From: Jiangella ureilytica | Lineage (GTDB): Bacteria > Actinomycetota > Actinomycetes > Jiangellales > Jiangellaceae | NCBI RefSeq assembly: GCF_004348545.1 | Contig: NZ_SMKL01000003.1 | Coordinates: 62,001-126,000 of the forward strand | DNA: 64,000 nt | Reading direction: 5' to 3' | Shown here: positions 39,190 to 47,152 of the stretch, piece by piece | How positions within the stretch are numbered: position 1 is the stretch's first letter | Layout: every line of letters starts with the position of its first letter | The notes under the pieces: generated by a model | What the model was told of the DNA's origin: nothing | What the model saw: the letters and a program-made list of their open reading frames with translations, nothing else | Databases searched by the model: none | Translations under genes and position numbers: made by a program

Positions 39190-40773
39190 TCAGGCGCGGA
39201 GGACCCGCCCGGCCCGCTCACCGCTGAAGGTGCCGCCGTCGACGACCACCCGGCCGCCGAGGACGACGGTCTCGATGCCCTCCGGAGTCACGTCCGGCGT
39301 GGTGTAGGTGCCGGCGTGGCCGATGCGGTCCGGGTCGAAGACGGTGATGTCGGCGTGCGCGCCGGGCAGCAGCACACCCCGCCCGGCCAGCCCGAACTGC
39401 CGGGCGACCAGCGACGTCGCCTTGCGGATCGCCTCCTCCCACGTGAGCACCTGCTGCTCGCGCACGTAGGTGCCCAGCAGCCGCGGGAAGCAGCCGTACG
39501 TGCGCGGGTGCTGCAGTCCGATCGGCGGGCCGTTGTCCGAGCCGATGCCGACCAGCGGGCTGGCCATGATGGCCTGCACGTCCGGCTCGGCCATCATCTC
39601 GACGACGATCATGGCGGTGGGGTCGTCGGCGACGAGGTCGCAGAGGGTGTCGAACGGGTTCTCGGCCTGGCCCCGCTGTTCGGCGAGGTCGGCGACGGTG
39701 CGGCCGACGGCGTCCGGGTCGCGGTGGCCGGTGACGATGACCTGCGCGGGCGTGGTGCTGCCCCACATGCCGTCGCCGGGGTCGGCGCGCTCGGCGTCGG
39801 CCTGCAGCGCGATCCGGTAGGCGGGGTCGGCCAGCCGGGCGGTCATCGCCGTGGCGCCGCCCTCGGCCGCGCGGTTGGGCAGCAGCGCGAGCAGCACCGT
39901 GCCGCCGGCGAGGTACGGGTACTGGTCGCCCATGACGTCGACGCCGGCCAGCCGTGCCGCCGCGATGCGGTCGAGGAGGGCCGCGCTCTTGCCGTGGGCG
40001 GCCCGGCCGGCGGCCTTGCAGTGTGAGATCTGCAGCCGGATGCCGCCGGCCAGCGCAACGGCGACGGCCTCGTCGATGGCGTCCTCGACGTGGCGGCCCT
40101 CGTCGCGCATGTGGGTGGCGTAGGTGCGCCCGTAGGCGCCGGCCACGCGGGCGATCGCCTCGAGCTCCGCGCGATCGGCGAAGCAGCCCGGCGGGTAGAT
40201 GAGACCGGTCGAGAAGCCGACGGCGCCGGCCCGGAACGCCTCGGCGGCGAGGTCTCGCATGCGCTCCAGCGCGCCGGGGCGCAGCTCGTCGCCGGCGCCG
40301 TTGGCGGTGAGCCGCAGCGTGTGGTGGCCCACCAGGTAGGCCAGGTGGTTGGTCGGGCCGTGCTGCTCGACGAGGTCGAGGAAGGCCGCGAACGAGCCGG
40401 CCGGCGAGGGGATGGTGCAGGCCAGCTCGCCGTACATCGCGTCGACGACGGCCGACGACACCTGGTCGAGCGGCGCGAAGCTGAACCCGCAGTTGCCGGC
40501 GATCTCGGTCGTGACGCCCTGCAGCAGCTTGAACGGCTGCGGGTCGTCCATCAGCGGGACCATGTCGCTGTGCGAGTGGGCGTCGACGAAGCCGGGGGCG
40601 ACGTGGAGGCCGGTGCAGTCGACGGTGCGCGCGCCGGCGGTGTCGCCGCTCGTGGCCGCGCCCGGCGCGACCGCACGGACGACGCCGTCGGCGATCACGA
40701 CGTCGGCCACCACGCCGGGTGAGCCGAGGCCGTCGAACACGGTGCCGCCGCGCAGGACCAGGGTGTCAGTCAT
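39190..40773 (-). CDS. N-acyl-D-amino-acid deacylase (D-aminoacylase family amidohydrolase)
   Basis: 527 residues. Metal and catalytic residues of the D-aminoacylase group are in order: H66-x-H68 (DAHSHSD), C95 (GNCGFS), H221 (ATHMRDEG), H251 (ISHCK) and an Asp in GSDNG. The spacing corresponds to the Alcaligenes enzyme. It releases free D-amino acids from N-acyl-D-amino acids or terminal D-residues. No signal peptide, so it is cytosolic. ATG 40773 (MTDTLVLRGG) is chosen; a TTG four codons upstream is possible. It is 127 bp upstream of the transporter operon on the same strand, with operator-like site B before it. Confidence 0.9.
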   Translation of the reverse strand: MTDTLVLRGGTVFDGLGSPGVVADVVIADGVVRAVAPGAATSGDTAGARTVDCTGLHVAPGFVDAHSHSDMVPLMDDPQPFKLLQGVTTEIAGNCGFSFAPLDQVSSAVVDAMYGELACTIPSPAGSFAAFLDLVEQHGPTNHLAYLVGHHTLRLTANGAGDELRPGALERMRDLAAEAFRAGAVGFSTGLIYPPGCFADRAELEAIARVAGAYGRTYATHMRDEGRHVEDAIDEAVAVALAGGIRLQISHCKAAGRAAHGKSAALLDRIAAARLAGVDVMGDQYPYLAGGTVLLALLPNRAAEGGATAMTARLADPAYRIALQADAERADPGDGMWGSTTPAQVIVTGHRDPDAVGRTVADLAEQRGQAENPFDTLCDLVADDPTAMIVVEMMAEPDVQAIMASPLVGIGSDNGPPIGLQHPRTYGCFPRLLGTYVREQQVLTWEEAIRKATSLVARQFGLAGRGVLLPGAHADITVFDPDRIGHAGTYTTPDVTPEGIETVVLGGRVVVDGGTFSGERAGRVLRA

Positions 40774-40801
40774 GGGCGGAGTCAATCGCAGGGCCGTTGC
40801 G

Positions 40802-40823
40802 ACGTCTTCGTCGGATCGGCCAA
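40802..40823. promoter_or_regulatory. Operator-like site B upstream of the D-aminoacylase gene
   Basis: Contains CTTCGTCGGATCGGCC and lies 29 bp upstream of the start. It matches site A in 17 of 22 positions, including ACGTCTT and GATC at the same spacing. A common regulator is likely. Confidence 0.5.
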
Positions 40824-40926
40824 TCTCGTCCGCAGGAGCCGGGTCATGCGAAGATCAACGCCGGGACCGAGGACTCAGGGGACCTCCGGCCCCCGTCGCC
40901 CGCGTTCTCGCATGCCCCTCAGGGCG

Positions 40927-42222
40927 TCAGGCGGACTTCTCGCGACGCTCGCGTTTGCGCGGGCCCTCGCGCGGGACCAGCGTCGGCAGCACGTTGGCGT
41001 CGACCACGTCGCGGGTGATGACCACGCGGGCGACGTCCTCGCGCGACGGGACCTCGTACATGACGTGCAACAGCACCTCTTCGAGGATCGCCCGCAGCCC
41101 GCGCGCGCCGGTGCCGCGCAGCAGCGCCAGGTCGGCGACCGCCTCGGTGGCGTCGTCGGTGAACTCCAGCTCGACGTGGTCGAGCTCGAACAGCCGCTGA
41201 TACTGCTTCACCAGCGCGTTCCGCGGCTCGGACAGGATCCGGATCAGCGCCGCCCGGTCCAGCGGCGACACCGTCGTGATGACCGGGAGCCGGCCGATGA
41301 ACTCCGGGATCAGCCCGAACTTCAGCAGATCCTCCGGCATGACCTCGCCGAAGGTGTTCACCGAGTCGCGCTCGGCCTTGGACTGGATCTGCGCGCCGAA
41401 GCCGAGCCCGCGCTTGCCGATGCGGCCCTGGATGATGTCGTCGAGTCCGGCGAACGCGCCACCCACGATGAACAGCACGTTGGTGGTGTCGATCTGGATG
41501 AACTCCTGGTGCGGGTGCTTGCGCCCGCCCTGGGGCGGCACCGACGCCGTCGTGCCCTCGAGGATCTTCAGCAGCGCCTGCTGCACCCCCTCGCCGGACA
41601 CGTCGCGGGTGATCGACGGGTTCTCGCTCTTGCGGGCGATCTTGTCGACCTCGTCGATGTAGATGATGCCGGTCTCGGCCTTCTTCACGTCGTAGTCCGC
41701 GGCCTGGATCAGCTTCAGCAGGATGTTCTCGACATCCTCACCGACGTAACCGGCCTCGGTCAGTGCGGTGGCGTCGGCGATGGCGAACGGCACGTTCAGC
41801 ATCTTCGCCAGCGTCTGCGCCAGGTAGGTCTTGCCACAGCCCGTGGGGCCGATGAGCAGGATGTTCGACTTCGACAGCTCGACGGCGTCGTCCTTGCCGT
41901 GGCCGCGGGCGGCGGCGGACTGGCGCGCCTGGACCCGCTTGTAGTGGTTGTAGACGGCGACGGAGAGCGCCTTCTTGGCGATGTCCTGGCCGATGACGTA
42001 CTGCTCGAGGAACTCGTAGATCTCGCGCGGCTTCGGCAGCTCGGACAGGCCGCCGGCCTCGGCGGTCTCGCTGAGCTCCTCTTCGATGATCTCGTTGCAG
42101 AGATCGATGCACTCGTCGCAGATGTAGACCCCGGGACCTGCGATGAGCTTCTTGACCTGCTTCTGGCTCTTACCGCAGAACGAGCACTTGAGCAGGTGGT
42201 CAGCGTCGCCGATGCGTGCCAC
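40927..42222 (-). CDS. clpX: ATP-dependent Clp protease ATP-binding subunit ClpX
   Basis: 431 residues. The C4 zinc-binding domain (C13, C16, C35, C38) for substrates and adaptors is followed by the AAA+ module: Walker A GPTGCGKT (125-132), Walker [10 protein letters not shown], and the ClpP-docking loop region near GKRGLGFG. It unfolds tagged proteins into ClpP1P2. The GTG start has a GAAGGA site. It is separated from clpP2 by a strong terminator, so it should have its own promoter within 42223-42401, where none is obvious. It normally neighbours valS; here a 21-kb block intervenes. Confidence 0.97.
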   Translation of the reverse strand: MARIGDADHLLKCSFCGKSQKQVKKLIAGPGVYICDECIDLCNEIIEEELSETAEAGGLSELPKPREIYEFLEQYVIGQDIAKKALSVAVYNHYKRVQARQSAAARGHGKDDAVELSKSNILLIGPTGCGKTYLAQTLAKMLNVPFAIADATALTEAGYVGEDVENILLKLIQAADYDVKKAETGIIYIDEVDKIARKSENPSITRDVSGEGVQQALLKILEGTTASVPPQGGRKHPHQEFIQIDTTNVLFIVGGAFAGLDDIIQGRIGKRGLGFGAQIQSKAERDSVNTFGEVMPEDLLKFGLIPEFIGRLPVITTVSPLDRAALIRILSEPRNALVKQYQRLFELDHVELEFTDDATEAVADLALLRGTGARGLRAILEEVLLHVMYEVPSREDVARVVITRDVVDANVLPTLVPREGPRKRERREKSA

Positions 42223-42401
42223 GCGGTACGTCCTTCCGTCTACAGCTGCGATCTCGGCCGTGCGGCCGAGGATCCACGGAGCGAGCCGTTGGTCCCGGGC
42301 CCTGGTCGCGGATCGACGTCGTGCGTATCGCCGGCCCTCGCGAGCCCTGCGTTGCCTTCGACGTTACAACGTCCGGCGGGCAAACGGGCACCCGGAGAGC
42401 G

Positions 42402-42435
42402 GATCGGGCCCGGCGCGTCGCCGCCGGGCCCGATC
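42402..42435 (-). terminator. Strong terminator after clpP2
   Basis: A perfect 14-bp GC-rich stem (42402-42415 with 42422-42435, GATCGGGCCCGGCG) closes a 6-nt loop, starting 9 nt past the clpP2 stop. It separates the clpP1P2 transcript from clpX. Confidence 0.75.
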
Positions 42436-42444
42436 TGTGCGAGG

Positions 42445-43050
42445 TCAGCCGACGAGGCTGGCCTTGCGCGACGCGGTGAAGTTGTCGACGAGGCCGTAGT
42501 CGATGGCCTCCTGCGTCGTCAGGATCTTGTCGCGCTCGATGTCGTTGCGCACCTGGTCGATGCTCCGGCCGGAGTGCTCGGAGAGCATCTTCTCCAGCAG
42601 CGCCCGCATGCGCAGGATCTCGTTCGCCTGGATCTCGATGTCGCTGGCCTGGCCGTAGGTGCCCTCGGTGTAGGGCTGGTGGATCAGGATGCGCGCGTTC
42701 GGCACCGCCAGCCGCTTGCCGGGAGCGCCGGCCGCCAGCAGCACGGCCGCCGCGGACGCCGCCTGGCCCATGCACACCGTCCGGACGTCCGGCTTGATGA
42801 ACTGCATGGTGTCGTAGATGGTCGTCATGGCCGTGAACGAGCCGCCGGGCGAGTTGATGTAGATCTCGATGTCGCGGTCGGGCTCCATCGACTCGAGGCA
42901 GATCAGCTGCGCCATGACGGCGTTGGCGACGTCATCGGTGATGGGGGTGCCGAGGAAGATGATGCGCTCCTCGAACAGCTTGCCGAACGGGTCGATCCGC
43001 CGGAAGCCGTAGGACGTGCGCTCCTCCCACTGCGGGATGTAGTAGTTCAC
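42445..43050 (-). CDS. clpP2: ATP-dependent Clp protease proteolytic subunit 2
   Basis: 201 residues. Serine protease with the catalytic Ser at 99 ([11 protein letters not shown]), His at 124 (ILIHQP) and an Asp near 173 (DIERDK). It forms a mixed tetradecamer with ClpP1 in actinobacteria. The short N-terminus [15 protein letters not shown] matches ClpP2 proteins. It lies 55 bp downstream of clpP1 and is probably co-transcribed with it. Confidence 0.96.
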   Translation of the reverse strand: MNYYIPQWEERTSYGFRRIDPFGKLFEERIIFLGTPITDDVANAVMAQLICLESMEPDRDIEIYINSPGGSFTAMTTIYDTMQFIKPDVRTVCMGQAASAAAVLLAAGAPGKRLAVPNARILIHQPYTEGTYGQASDIEIQANEILRMRALLEKMLSEHSGRSIDQVRNDIERDKILTTQEAIDYGLVDNFTASRKASLVG

Positions 43051-43105
43051 TGGGTCTCCTCTGTCGGGTGGTCGCTTGTCGCCTGTGGGATGCGCCGGCC
43101 GGCCG

Positions 43106-43744
43106 TCAGGCCGTGCCGCCGCCCTGGGAGACCTGCGAGGCGCTCTCGACCACGTGGTCGACGAAGCCGTACTCGAGCGCCTCCTGCGGCGTGAAGTAGC
43201 GGTCGCGGTCGGAGTCGGCCTCGATGCGCTCGACCGTCTGGCCGGTGTGCTGAGCGATCAGCTCGGCCATCTCGCGCTTGGTGCGCAGCATGGCCTCGGC
43301 CTGGATGCGGATGTCGCTGGCCGAGCCGCCCATGCCGCCGGACGGCTGGTGCATGAGGATGCGGGCGTGCGGCAGGGCGTAGCGCTTGCCGGGCGCTCCC
43401 GCCGTCAGCAGGAACTGGCCCATGGACGCCGCGAAGCCCATCGCCACCGTGACGACGTCGGGCTTGACGAACTGCATAGTGTCGTAGATGGCCATGCCCG
43501 CGGACACCGAGCCGCCGGGCGAGTTGATGTACAGGTTGATGTCGCGGTTCGGGTCCTCGGCCGCCAGCAGCAGCAGCTGCGCGCAGATGGCGTTGGCGTT
43601 CTCGTCGCGGACCTCGGAACCGAGGAAGATGATGCGCTCTCTCAGCAGCCGGTTGTAGATGTGGTCGTCCAGACCACCGACGGCTGGTGCTGGGGCGTGG
43701 GCCTGAATGAGGGACGGGCCCGACGTCTCGGGGCGTGTGCTCAC
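43106..43744 (-). CDS. clpP1: ATP-dependent Clp protease proteolytic subunit 1
   Basis: 212 residues with Ser107 ([11 protein letters not shown]), His132 (ILMHQPSGG) and Asp in DSDRDRYFT. The N-terminal ~25 residues are a probable propeptide. First gene of the clpP1P2 operon. The GTG start (MSTRPETS) has AAGGAG about 9 nt upstream. A ClgR-box-like sequence lies about 118 bp upstream. Confidence 0.96.
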   Translation of the reverse strand: MSTRPETSGPSLIQAHAPAPAVGGLDDHIYNRLLRERIIFLGSEVRDENANAICAQLLLLAAEDPNRDINLYINSPGGSVSAGMAIYDTMQFVKPDVVTVAMGFAASMGQFLLTAGAPGKRYALPHARILMHQPSGGMGGSASDIRIQAEAMLRTKREMAELIAQHTGQTVERIEADSDRDRYFTPQEALEYGFVDHVVESASQVSQGGGTA

Positions 43745-43861
43745 CGTGATCTCCTTGGGGCTTGCTGACTGGTCGTCGAGACCGTTGGTTCGTGTGTCTT
43801 CTTCGTTGTGCCAACGACAGTAACCACAAAGGCCGTGGCGACCATCCGCCGCATGGCCGGT

Positions 43862-43875
43862 GTTCGCTCACGGCG
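43862..43875. promoter_or_regulatory. ClgR-box-like site upstream of clpP1
   Basis: GTTCGC-N5-GCG, the consensus reported for the ClgR activator of clp genes in Streptomyces, lies 118 bp upstream of the clpP1 start. Only one match was found; a regulator gene is not in this window. Confidence 0.45.
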
Positions 43876-43906
43876 TGCGCGGCGGCCTCGTGTGGTGCAC
43901 AAACGC

Positions 43907-43942
43907 GATCAGGTGACCAGCCGTGGGCGTGGTCACCTGATC
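43907..43942 (-). terminator. Terminator after tig
   Basis: A perfect 13-bp stem (GATCAGGTGACCA, 43907-43919, with 43930-43942) and a 10-nt loop, 33 nt past the tig stop and before the clpP1 promoter region. Confidence 0.7.
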
Positions 43943-43974
43943 TGCGTGGTCCTGCGTTCTGCTCGGCCCGGCCG

Positions 43975-45432
43975 TCAGGCCTTGGTCTCGTCCTCGGCCT
44001 CGGCCGCGGTGTCGTCGGCCGCGGTGTCGTCGGCGGCGGTGTCGTCGCCGGCCGTCTCGTCGGCGGCCGCGGTGTCGTCGCCGGCCGTCTCGTCGAGCTC
44101 GGCGAACTCGAAGTCGCCGTCGACCGCCGGGGTGGCGACTCCCCCGACCTCGTTCGGGTCGGCCAGGGTGCCGTCCTCGCGCAGCCGGTTCAGCTCGACG
44201 GCGTTGCCGGAGGCGTCGCTGACCTTGGCCTTCTCGACGGCGAGGGCCAGCGCCTTGCCACGCGCGACATCGGCGACGACGGCGGGCAGGTTGCCCTGGT
44301 CGACCAGCTGCTGGGCGAGCTGGTTCGGGTCGGTGCGCGAGCGCATGGCCTGCTGGATGATGTACGAGCTGAGCTCGTCCTGCGAGACCTCGATGCTCTC
44401 GGACTTCACGAGCTCGTCCAGGATGAACTGCTGGGCGAGGTTGTCGCGCAGCTGCTTCTCGAACTCGGCACGGTGGTCGTCGTCGCCGTGGCCGTCGGCC
44501 AGGTGCTCCTCGACCTGCGCGGTGATGAGCTCCTCGGGCAGCGGGACGTCGCCGGCCTTCTCGATGAGCTGCGCCAGCACCTTGTCGCGCGCGGCCATGG
44601 CCTGCTCGATGCGCTTGCCGTTCAGCGACTGCTCGCGGATGTCGGCCCGCAGCTCGTCGAGGGTGTCGAACTCGCTGGCCAGCTGGGCGAACTCGTCGTC
44701 GAGCTCGGGGAGCTGCTGCTCCTTGACGGCGTGCACCGTCACCTCGACGTCGACCTCTTCGCCGTCGTGCGTGCCGACCAGGGTGGTCTTGAACGACTTC
44801 GACTCGCCCGCCGACAGCCCGGCCAGGGCCTCGTCGAGCCCTTCGACCATGCCGCCGCGCCCGACCTGGTACGACACGCCGCTCGCCTGGCCGCCGTCGA
44901 CCGGCTCGCCGTCGCTCGTCGCGTTGAGGTCGATCTGCACGAAGTCGCCGTCGGCGGCCGCCCGCTCGACCGTCACCAGCGTGCCGAACCGCGCCCGCAG
45001 CACGTCGAGCCGCTCGGTGATGTCGGCCTCGCCGACCTCGATGTCGTCGACCTGGACCTCCAGGCCCTCCCACTCGGGCAGCGTGATCTTCGGCTTGACC
45101 GTCACCTCGGCGGTGAACTTGAGATCCTCGCCCTCACCGAACGACGGCGAGTCGATCTCGGGCTGCGCCAGCGGCGTCAGCTCGTTCTCGCGCATGGCGT
45201 CCTGGTAGATCTGCGGGATCGCCTCGTTGACGGCCTCCTCCAGCACCGCCGGCCGCCCGATGCGCTGGTCGATGACCATCGGGGGGACCTTGCCCTTGCG
45301 GAACCCCGGCACCGTCACCTGGGCGGCGATCCGCTTGTACGCGGACTGGATGTTCGACTCAAGCTCGGCGAAGGGAACCTCGACCGCGAGCCGGACCCTG
45401 GTCGGGTTGAGGGTCTCGACGACGCTCTTCAC
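43975..45432 (-). CDS. tig: Trigger factor
   Basis: 485 residues. Ribosome-bound chaperone and peptidyl-prolyl isomerase. The ribosome-docking loop GFRKGKVPPMVIDQ lies near 43-56, the FKBP-type PPIase domain near 155-235, and the helical C-terminal arms follow. The last ~45 residues are an acidic, low-complexity tail with repeated DDTAA/ETAGDD units. The GTG giving MKSVVETLNPTRVRL is chosen, with AGGAGA about 10 nt upstream; the frame is open 12 codons further but without a ribosome site. It is the first gene of the tig-clp region, following tRNA-Pro on the same strand. Confidence 0.95.
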   Translation of the reverse strand: MKSVVETLNPTRVRLAVEVPFAELESNIQSAYKRIAAQVTVPGFRKGKVPPMVIDQRIGRPAVLEEAVNEAIPQIYQDAMRENELTPLAQPEIDSPSFGEGEDLKFTAEVTVKPKITLPEWEGLEVQVDDIEVGEADITERLDVLRARFGTLVTVERAAADGDFVQIDLNATSDGEPVDGGQASGVSYQVGRGGMVEGLDEALAGLSAGESKSFKTTLVGTHDGEEVDVEVTVHAVKEQQLPELDDEFAQLASEFDTLDELRADIREQSLNGKRIEQAMAARDKVLAQLIEKAGDVPLPEELITAQVEEHLADGHGDDDHRAEFEKQLRDNLAQQFILDELVKSESIEVSQDELSSYIIQQAMRSRTDPNQLAQQLVDQGNLPAVVADVARGKALALAVEKAKVSDASGNAVELNRLREDGTLADPNEVGGVATPAVDGDFEFAELDETAGDDTAAADETAGDDTAADDTAADDTAAEAEDETKA

Positions 45433-45524
45433 GCTGACGTGTCTCCTGTGTGGGATGGTGTCGGTCACGATCGCAACGGCCGTGCGTGTGCGTGGTGCTT
45501 GTCGGTGTTGCGAAGGCGGGCTGG

Positions 45525-45597
45525 TCGGGGCGACAGGACTCGAACCTGCGATCTCCTGCTCCCAAAGCAGGCGCGCTAGCCACTACGCTACGCCCCG
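45525..45597 (-). tRNA. tRNA-Pro (anticodon TGG)
   Basis: 73 nt. The acceptor stem CGGGGCG/CGCCCCG pairs perfectly, the anticodon arm is CCTGC-TTTGGGA-GCAGG (TGG at 34-36), and the T arm GCAGG-TTCGAGT-CCTGT is normal. Discriminator A; CCA is not encoded. It lies 92 bp upstream of tig. Confidence 0.96.
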
Positions 45598-45660
45598 GGT
45601 GCCCGGACAAGTCTAGGCCAGATCACAGGGTACTCTGTTCCGCGGGCCTCGTGGCCCCGC

Positions 45661-45731
45661 GCGGGTGTAGCTCAATGGCAGAGCCCCAGCCTTCCAAGCT
45701 GGTCATGCGGGTTCGATTCCCGTCACCCGCT
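45661..45731 (+). tRNA. tRNA-Gly (anticodon TCC)
   Basis: 71 nt plus an encoded CCA (45732-45734). Acceptor GCGGGTG/CACCCGC, anticodon arm CCAGC-CTTCCAA-GCTGG (TCC), T arm CGGGT-TCGATTC-CCGTC with one G-C/wobble deviation. Divergent from tRNA-Pro, 63 bp away. Confidence 0.95.
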
Positions 45732-45929
45732 CCACGTCGAGTCCGGCACGACCCGGCAGGTCGTCCTCGAGATGCGCGCCTCCCCGGCGCCGTACCGACG
45801 AGTGAGCCTCCCCGCGGCCCGAGCCCTCGAGATCCCGAGCCACGGGCTACCTCGATACGGTGAGCACCGCGGTTTCCTGACCGACCGGCGCCTGTGGTCG
45901 CGGCGCCGGATTGTTCGCTGGAGGGTGGC

Positions 45930-46139
45930 ATGGCGGAGTCGTACGAGGCGGCCGACCCCGCCGACCTCGACCTCGGCGCACGACGGCCGCGGGACGACTC
46001 GGACGACCCGGACGGGCCGGAGGCCGGCACCTTCGGGCACCGCAACATGCGGGTCATGGGCCCGCGTGGCCGGGTGCGCGAGCCGGACCGGCCGTCGGTG
46101 ATGCGCAGCCGCTGCTACGCAACGCCGGATGAGTCGTGA
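45930..46139 (+). CDS. Small hypothetical protein coupled to the hydrolase gene
   Basis: 69 residues, acidic first half (MAESYEAADPADLDLGARRP), Arg/Pro-rich second half, no membrane segment and no family recognised. It has a ribosome-site-like GGAGGG 6 nt before the ATG and its stop overlaps the next start (GTGA), as in coupled genes. Codon bias is uninformative at this size, so it may be spurious. Confidence 0.4.
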   Translation: MAESYEAADPADLDLGARRPRDDSDDPDGPEAGTFGHRNMRVMGPRGRVREPDRPSVMRSRCYATPDES

Positions 46140-46939
46140 GCGGTCACCTCGCAGGCCATCCCGCGGCCGCCCCGCGTGCGATCCCCTACGCGTCGGCGGG
46201 CGGCCGGACTCTGCACCTTCACGTCTCGGCACCGTCGGCACCGAACGGGTCGCGGGTGCCGACGGCGGTCTTCTACCACGGTGGTGGGTGGGTGCGTGGG
46301 GGGACGCAGTTCCGGCCGCAGGCCGCCCGCCTCAACGCTGTGGGAATGCTCGCCGTTCTGGTCGAGTACCGCACGGAGGGTCCGGTTGCGGCCACCACGG
46401 ACGCGTTGGCGGCGATGAACGCCGTCTTCGAGCGGTCCGGAGAGCTCGGGTGCGACGCCGGGCGCATCGTGGCGATCGGCGGGTCGGCGGGCGGTCACCT
46501 GGCCCTGGCGACGGCCGTGCTCGACCTGCCGGACACGAATCCGGCTCATCGGCCGGCCGCACTGGTCCTCCTGAATCCCGTCACGGACACGACCGGTGAT
46601 TTCCCGATCGGGTTCGGCAGACGGCATTTCGCCGATGACGACCACGCCCGTCGCTACTCACCGATGCATCACGTCAGCGAGAAGACACCGCCGGCGCTCG
46701 TCATGCACGGCACGGCGGACACCGCCGTGCATTATCATAATTCGGCGGAATTCGTCGAGAAGGTGAATCACCGCGGCGGTCACGCGGAGATCGTTCTGTA
46801 CGCTGACCAGCGGCACGGGTTCTTCAACCCGCGAGGTGACGTCACCGCTCAGCCTGCTGACGGGCACGCCGACTATTTCGACCTGACCACACGGGAAATG
46901 GTCCGATTCATTCGGCGGACCGTCATCGACAAGGCCTAG
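46136..46939 (+). CDS. Alpha/beta hydrolase (acetyl-esterase/lipase type)
   Basis: 267 residues. Oxyanion-hole motif HGGGWV (about 49-54), nucleophile elbow GGSAGGH (about 114-120), acidic residue near HGTADTAV, and His in RHGFF. This is the hormone-sensitive-lipase/BD-FAE-like arrangement. No signal peptide, so cytosolic. Substrate unknown; it could be a carboxylesterase. Its 3' half has somewhat lower GC than its neighbours. A hairpin follows the stop directly. Confidence 0.85.
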   Translation: MSGHLAGHPAAAPRAIPYASAGGRTLHLHVSAPSAPNGSRVPTAVFYHGGGWVRGGTQFRPQAARLNAVGMLAVLVEYRTEGPVAATTDALAAMNAVFERSGELGCDAGRIVAIGGSAGGHLALATAVLDLPDTNPAHRPAALVLLNPVTDTTGDFPIGFGRRHFADDDHARRYSPMHHVSEKTPPALVMHGTADTAVHYHNSAEFVEKVNHRGGHAEIVLYADQRHGFFNPRGDVTAQPADGHADYFDLTTREMVRFIRRTVIDKA

Positions 46940-46960
46940 CCGAAGGGTCTCGATTTCGGC
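46939..46960 (+). terminator. Hairpin at the hydrolase stop
   Basis: GCCGAA (46939-46944) and TTCGGC (46955-46960) around a 10-nt loop, beginning at the last base of the stop codon. A short stem without a T-run; a candidate only. Confidence 0.4.
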
Positions 46961-47083
46961 GCCAGCGGCTGTCGCGGGTGCTTCGGTGCGTTTTCCGATG
47001 TGACGCCCTCGGTGCGGGCGCCGATCCAGCGACACGGCGGCCGGCGCGAGCCGCCGACCCCGGCGAGTCTTCGCACGAGGCTC

Positions 47084-47113
47084 TTGACGACGCGCGTCAC
47101 CGGTCCGTAACGT
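47084..47113 (+). promoter_or_regulatory. Promoter of the LacI-led sulfatase/transporter operon
   Basis: TTGACG (47084-47089), an 18-bp spacer, and TAACGT (47108-47113), about 40 nt upstream of the LacI start. It probably drives the whole run of genes to 61436, as later gaps are short. Confidence 0.5.
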
Positions 47114-47132
47114 GAGCGCCCATCGGTCGACC

Positions 47133-47142
47133 AATACGTATT
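47133..47142. promoter_or_regulatory. LacI-type operator candidate
   Basis: A perfect 10-bp palindrome, AATACGTATT, with the central CG typical of LacI-family operators, between the proposed promoter and the ribosome site (AAGGAC) of the LacI gene. Its position fits autorepression by blocking elongation or translation. Confidence 0.5.
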
Positions 47143-47152
47143 AAGGACAGCC

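Noticed and set aside
47133-47142. AATACGTATT as a -10 promoter element.
   Set aside because: TAACGT at 47108 with TTGACG 18 bp upstream is a better promoter, and the perfect symmetry fits an operator better.
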